5,186 bases of DNA, from assembly GCA_030597485.1 (NCBI GenBank), contig JAUVRU010000201.1, forward strand, positions 1 through 5,186. The letters are read 5' to 3'. Below are positions 5,184 to 5,186 of this stretch, piece by piece. This stretch comes from Anaerolineae bacterium. GTDB lineage: Bacteria; Chloroflexota; Anaerolineae; 4572-78; NAK82. The stretch's first letter is position 1, and each line of letters starts with the position of its first letter. The position numbers and the translations under genes are program-made. The notes beneath the pieces were generated by a model. It was given only the letters and a program-made list of their open reading frames with translations, was not told the origin of the DNA and searched no databases.

Positions 5184-5186
5184 ACC

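Noticed and set aside
1..5186. CRISPR array, tRNA, rRNA or a wholly new defence system
   Set aside because: No regularly spaced repeats, no tRNA or rRNA cores and no unknown large gene were seen; all main genes fall in known oxygen-defence families.

Overview
The window carries a compact, single-strand (+) gene cluster for oxygen and peroxide defence, of the type found in anaerobic or microaerophilic bacteria. Every enzyme belongs to a known family. The less ordinary parts are the regulation and the non-coding DNA. The set of oxygen-detoxifying iron proteins points to an anaerobe with moderately high GC. A Chloroflexota (Anaerolineae-like) source would fit, but that is a guess from general protein character and cannot be proved from this window.

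Layout. 1-204: the tail of an HdeD/DUF308-type membrane protein, with an in-frame TAG at 19-21. 275-311: a strong hairpin that probably ends that transcript. 417-459: a two-copy 22-bp tandem repeat. 495-523: a perfect sigma70 promoter (TTGACA, 17 bp, TATAAT, extended -10). Its -10 and start site lie under a near-consensus PerR box (517-531). 531-772: a leader of about 240 nt with no convincing gene. 773-1285: ferritin. 1286-1395: a gap with two hairpins. 1396-1842: a PerR-type Fur-family repressor. 1837-1855: a 19-bp palindrome over its stop codon. 1877-2038: rubredoxin. 2040-3230: flavodiiron protein (FprA). 3239-4462: NADH:rubredoxin oxidoreductase-like flavoprotein. 4494-4997: rubrerythrin. 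5000-5119: a nested inverted-repeat element flanked by a 6-bp direct repeat. 5127-5183: further hairpins to the window end.

How the genes fit together (inference from family knowledge). NADH passes electrons to the flavoprotein reductase, which reduces rubredoxin. Rubredoxin feeds the flavodiiron protein (O2 to water, possibly NO) and probably rubrerythrin (H2O2 to water). Ferritin stores Fe2+ and so limits Fenton chemistry. The PerR-like protein has the full peroxide-sensing ligand set and probably represses the cluster, including its own gene, through the box on the promoter. Its structural zinc site is unusual, with one of the four cysteines replaced by tryptophan. The short gaps (1 nt between rubredoxin and fprA, 8 nt between fprA and the reductase) support co-transcription of at least the last four genes.
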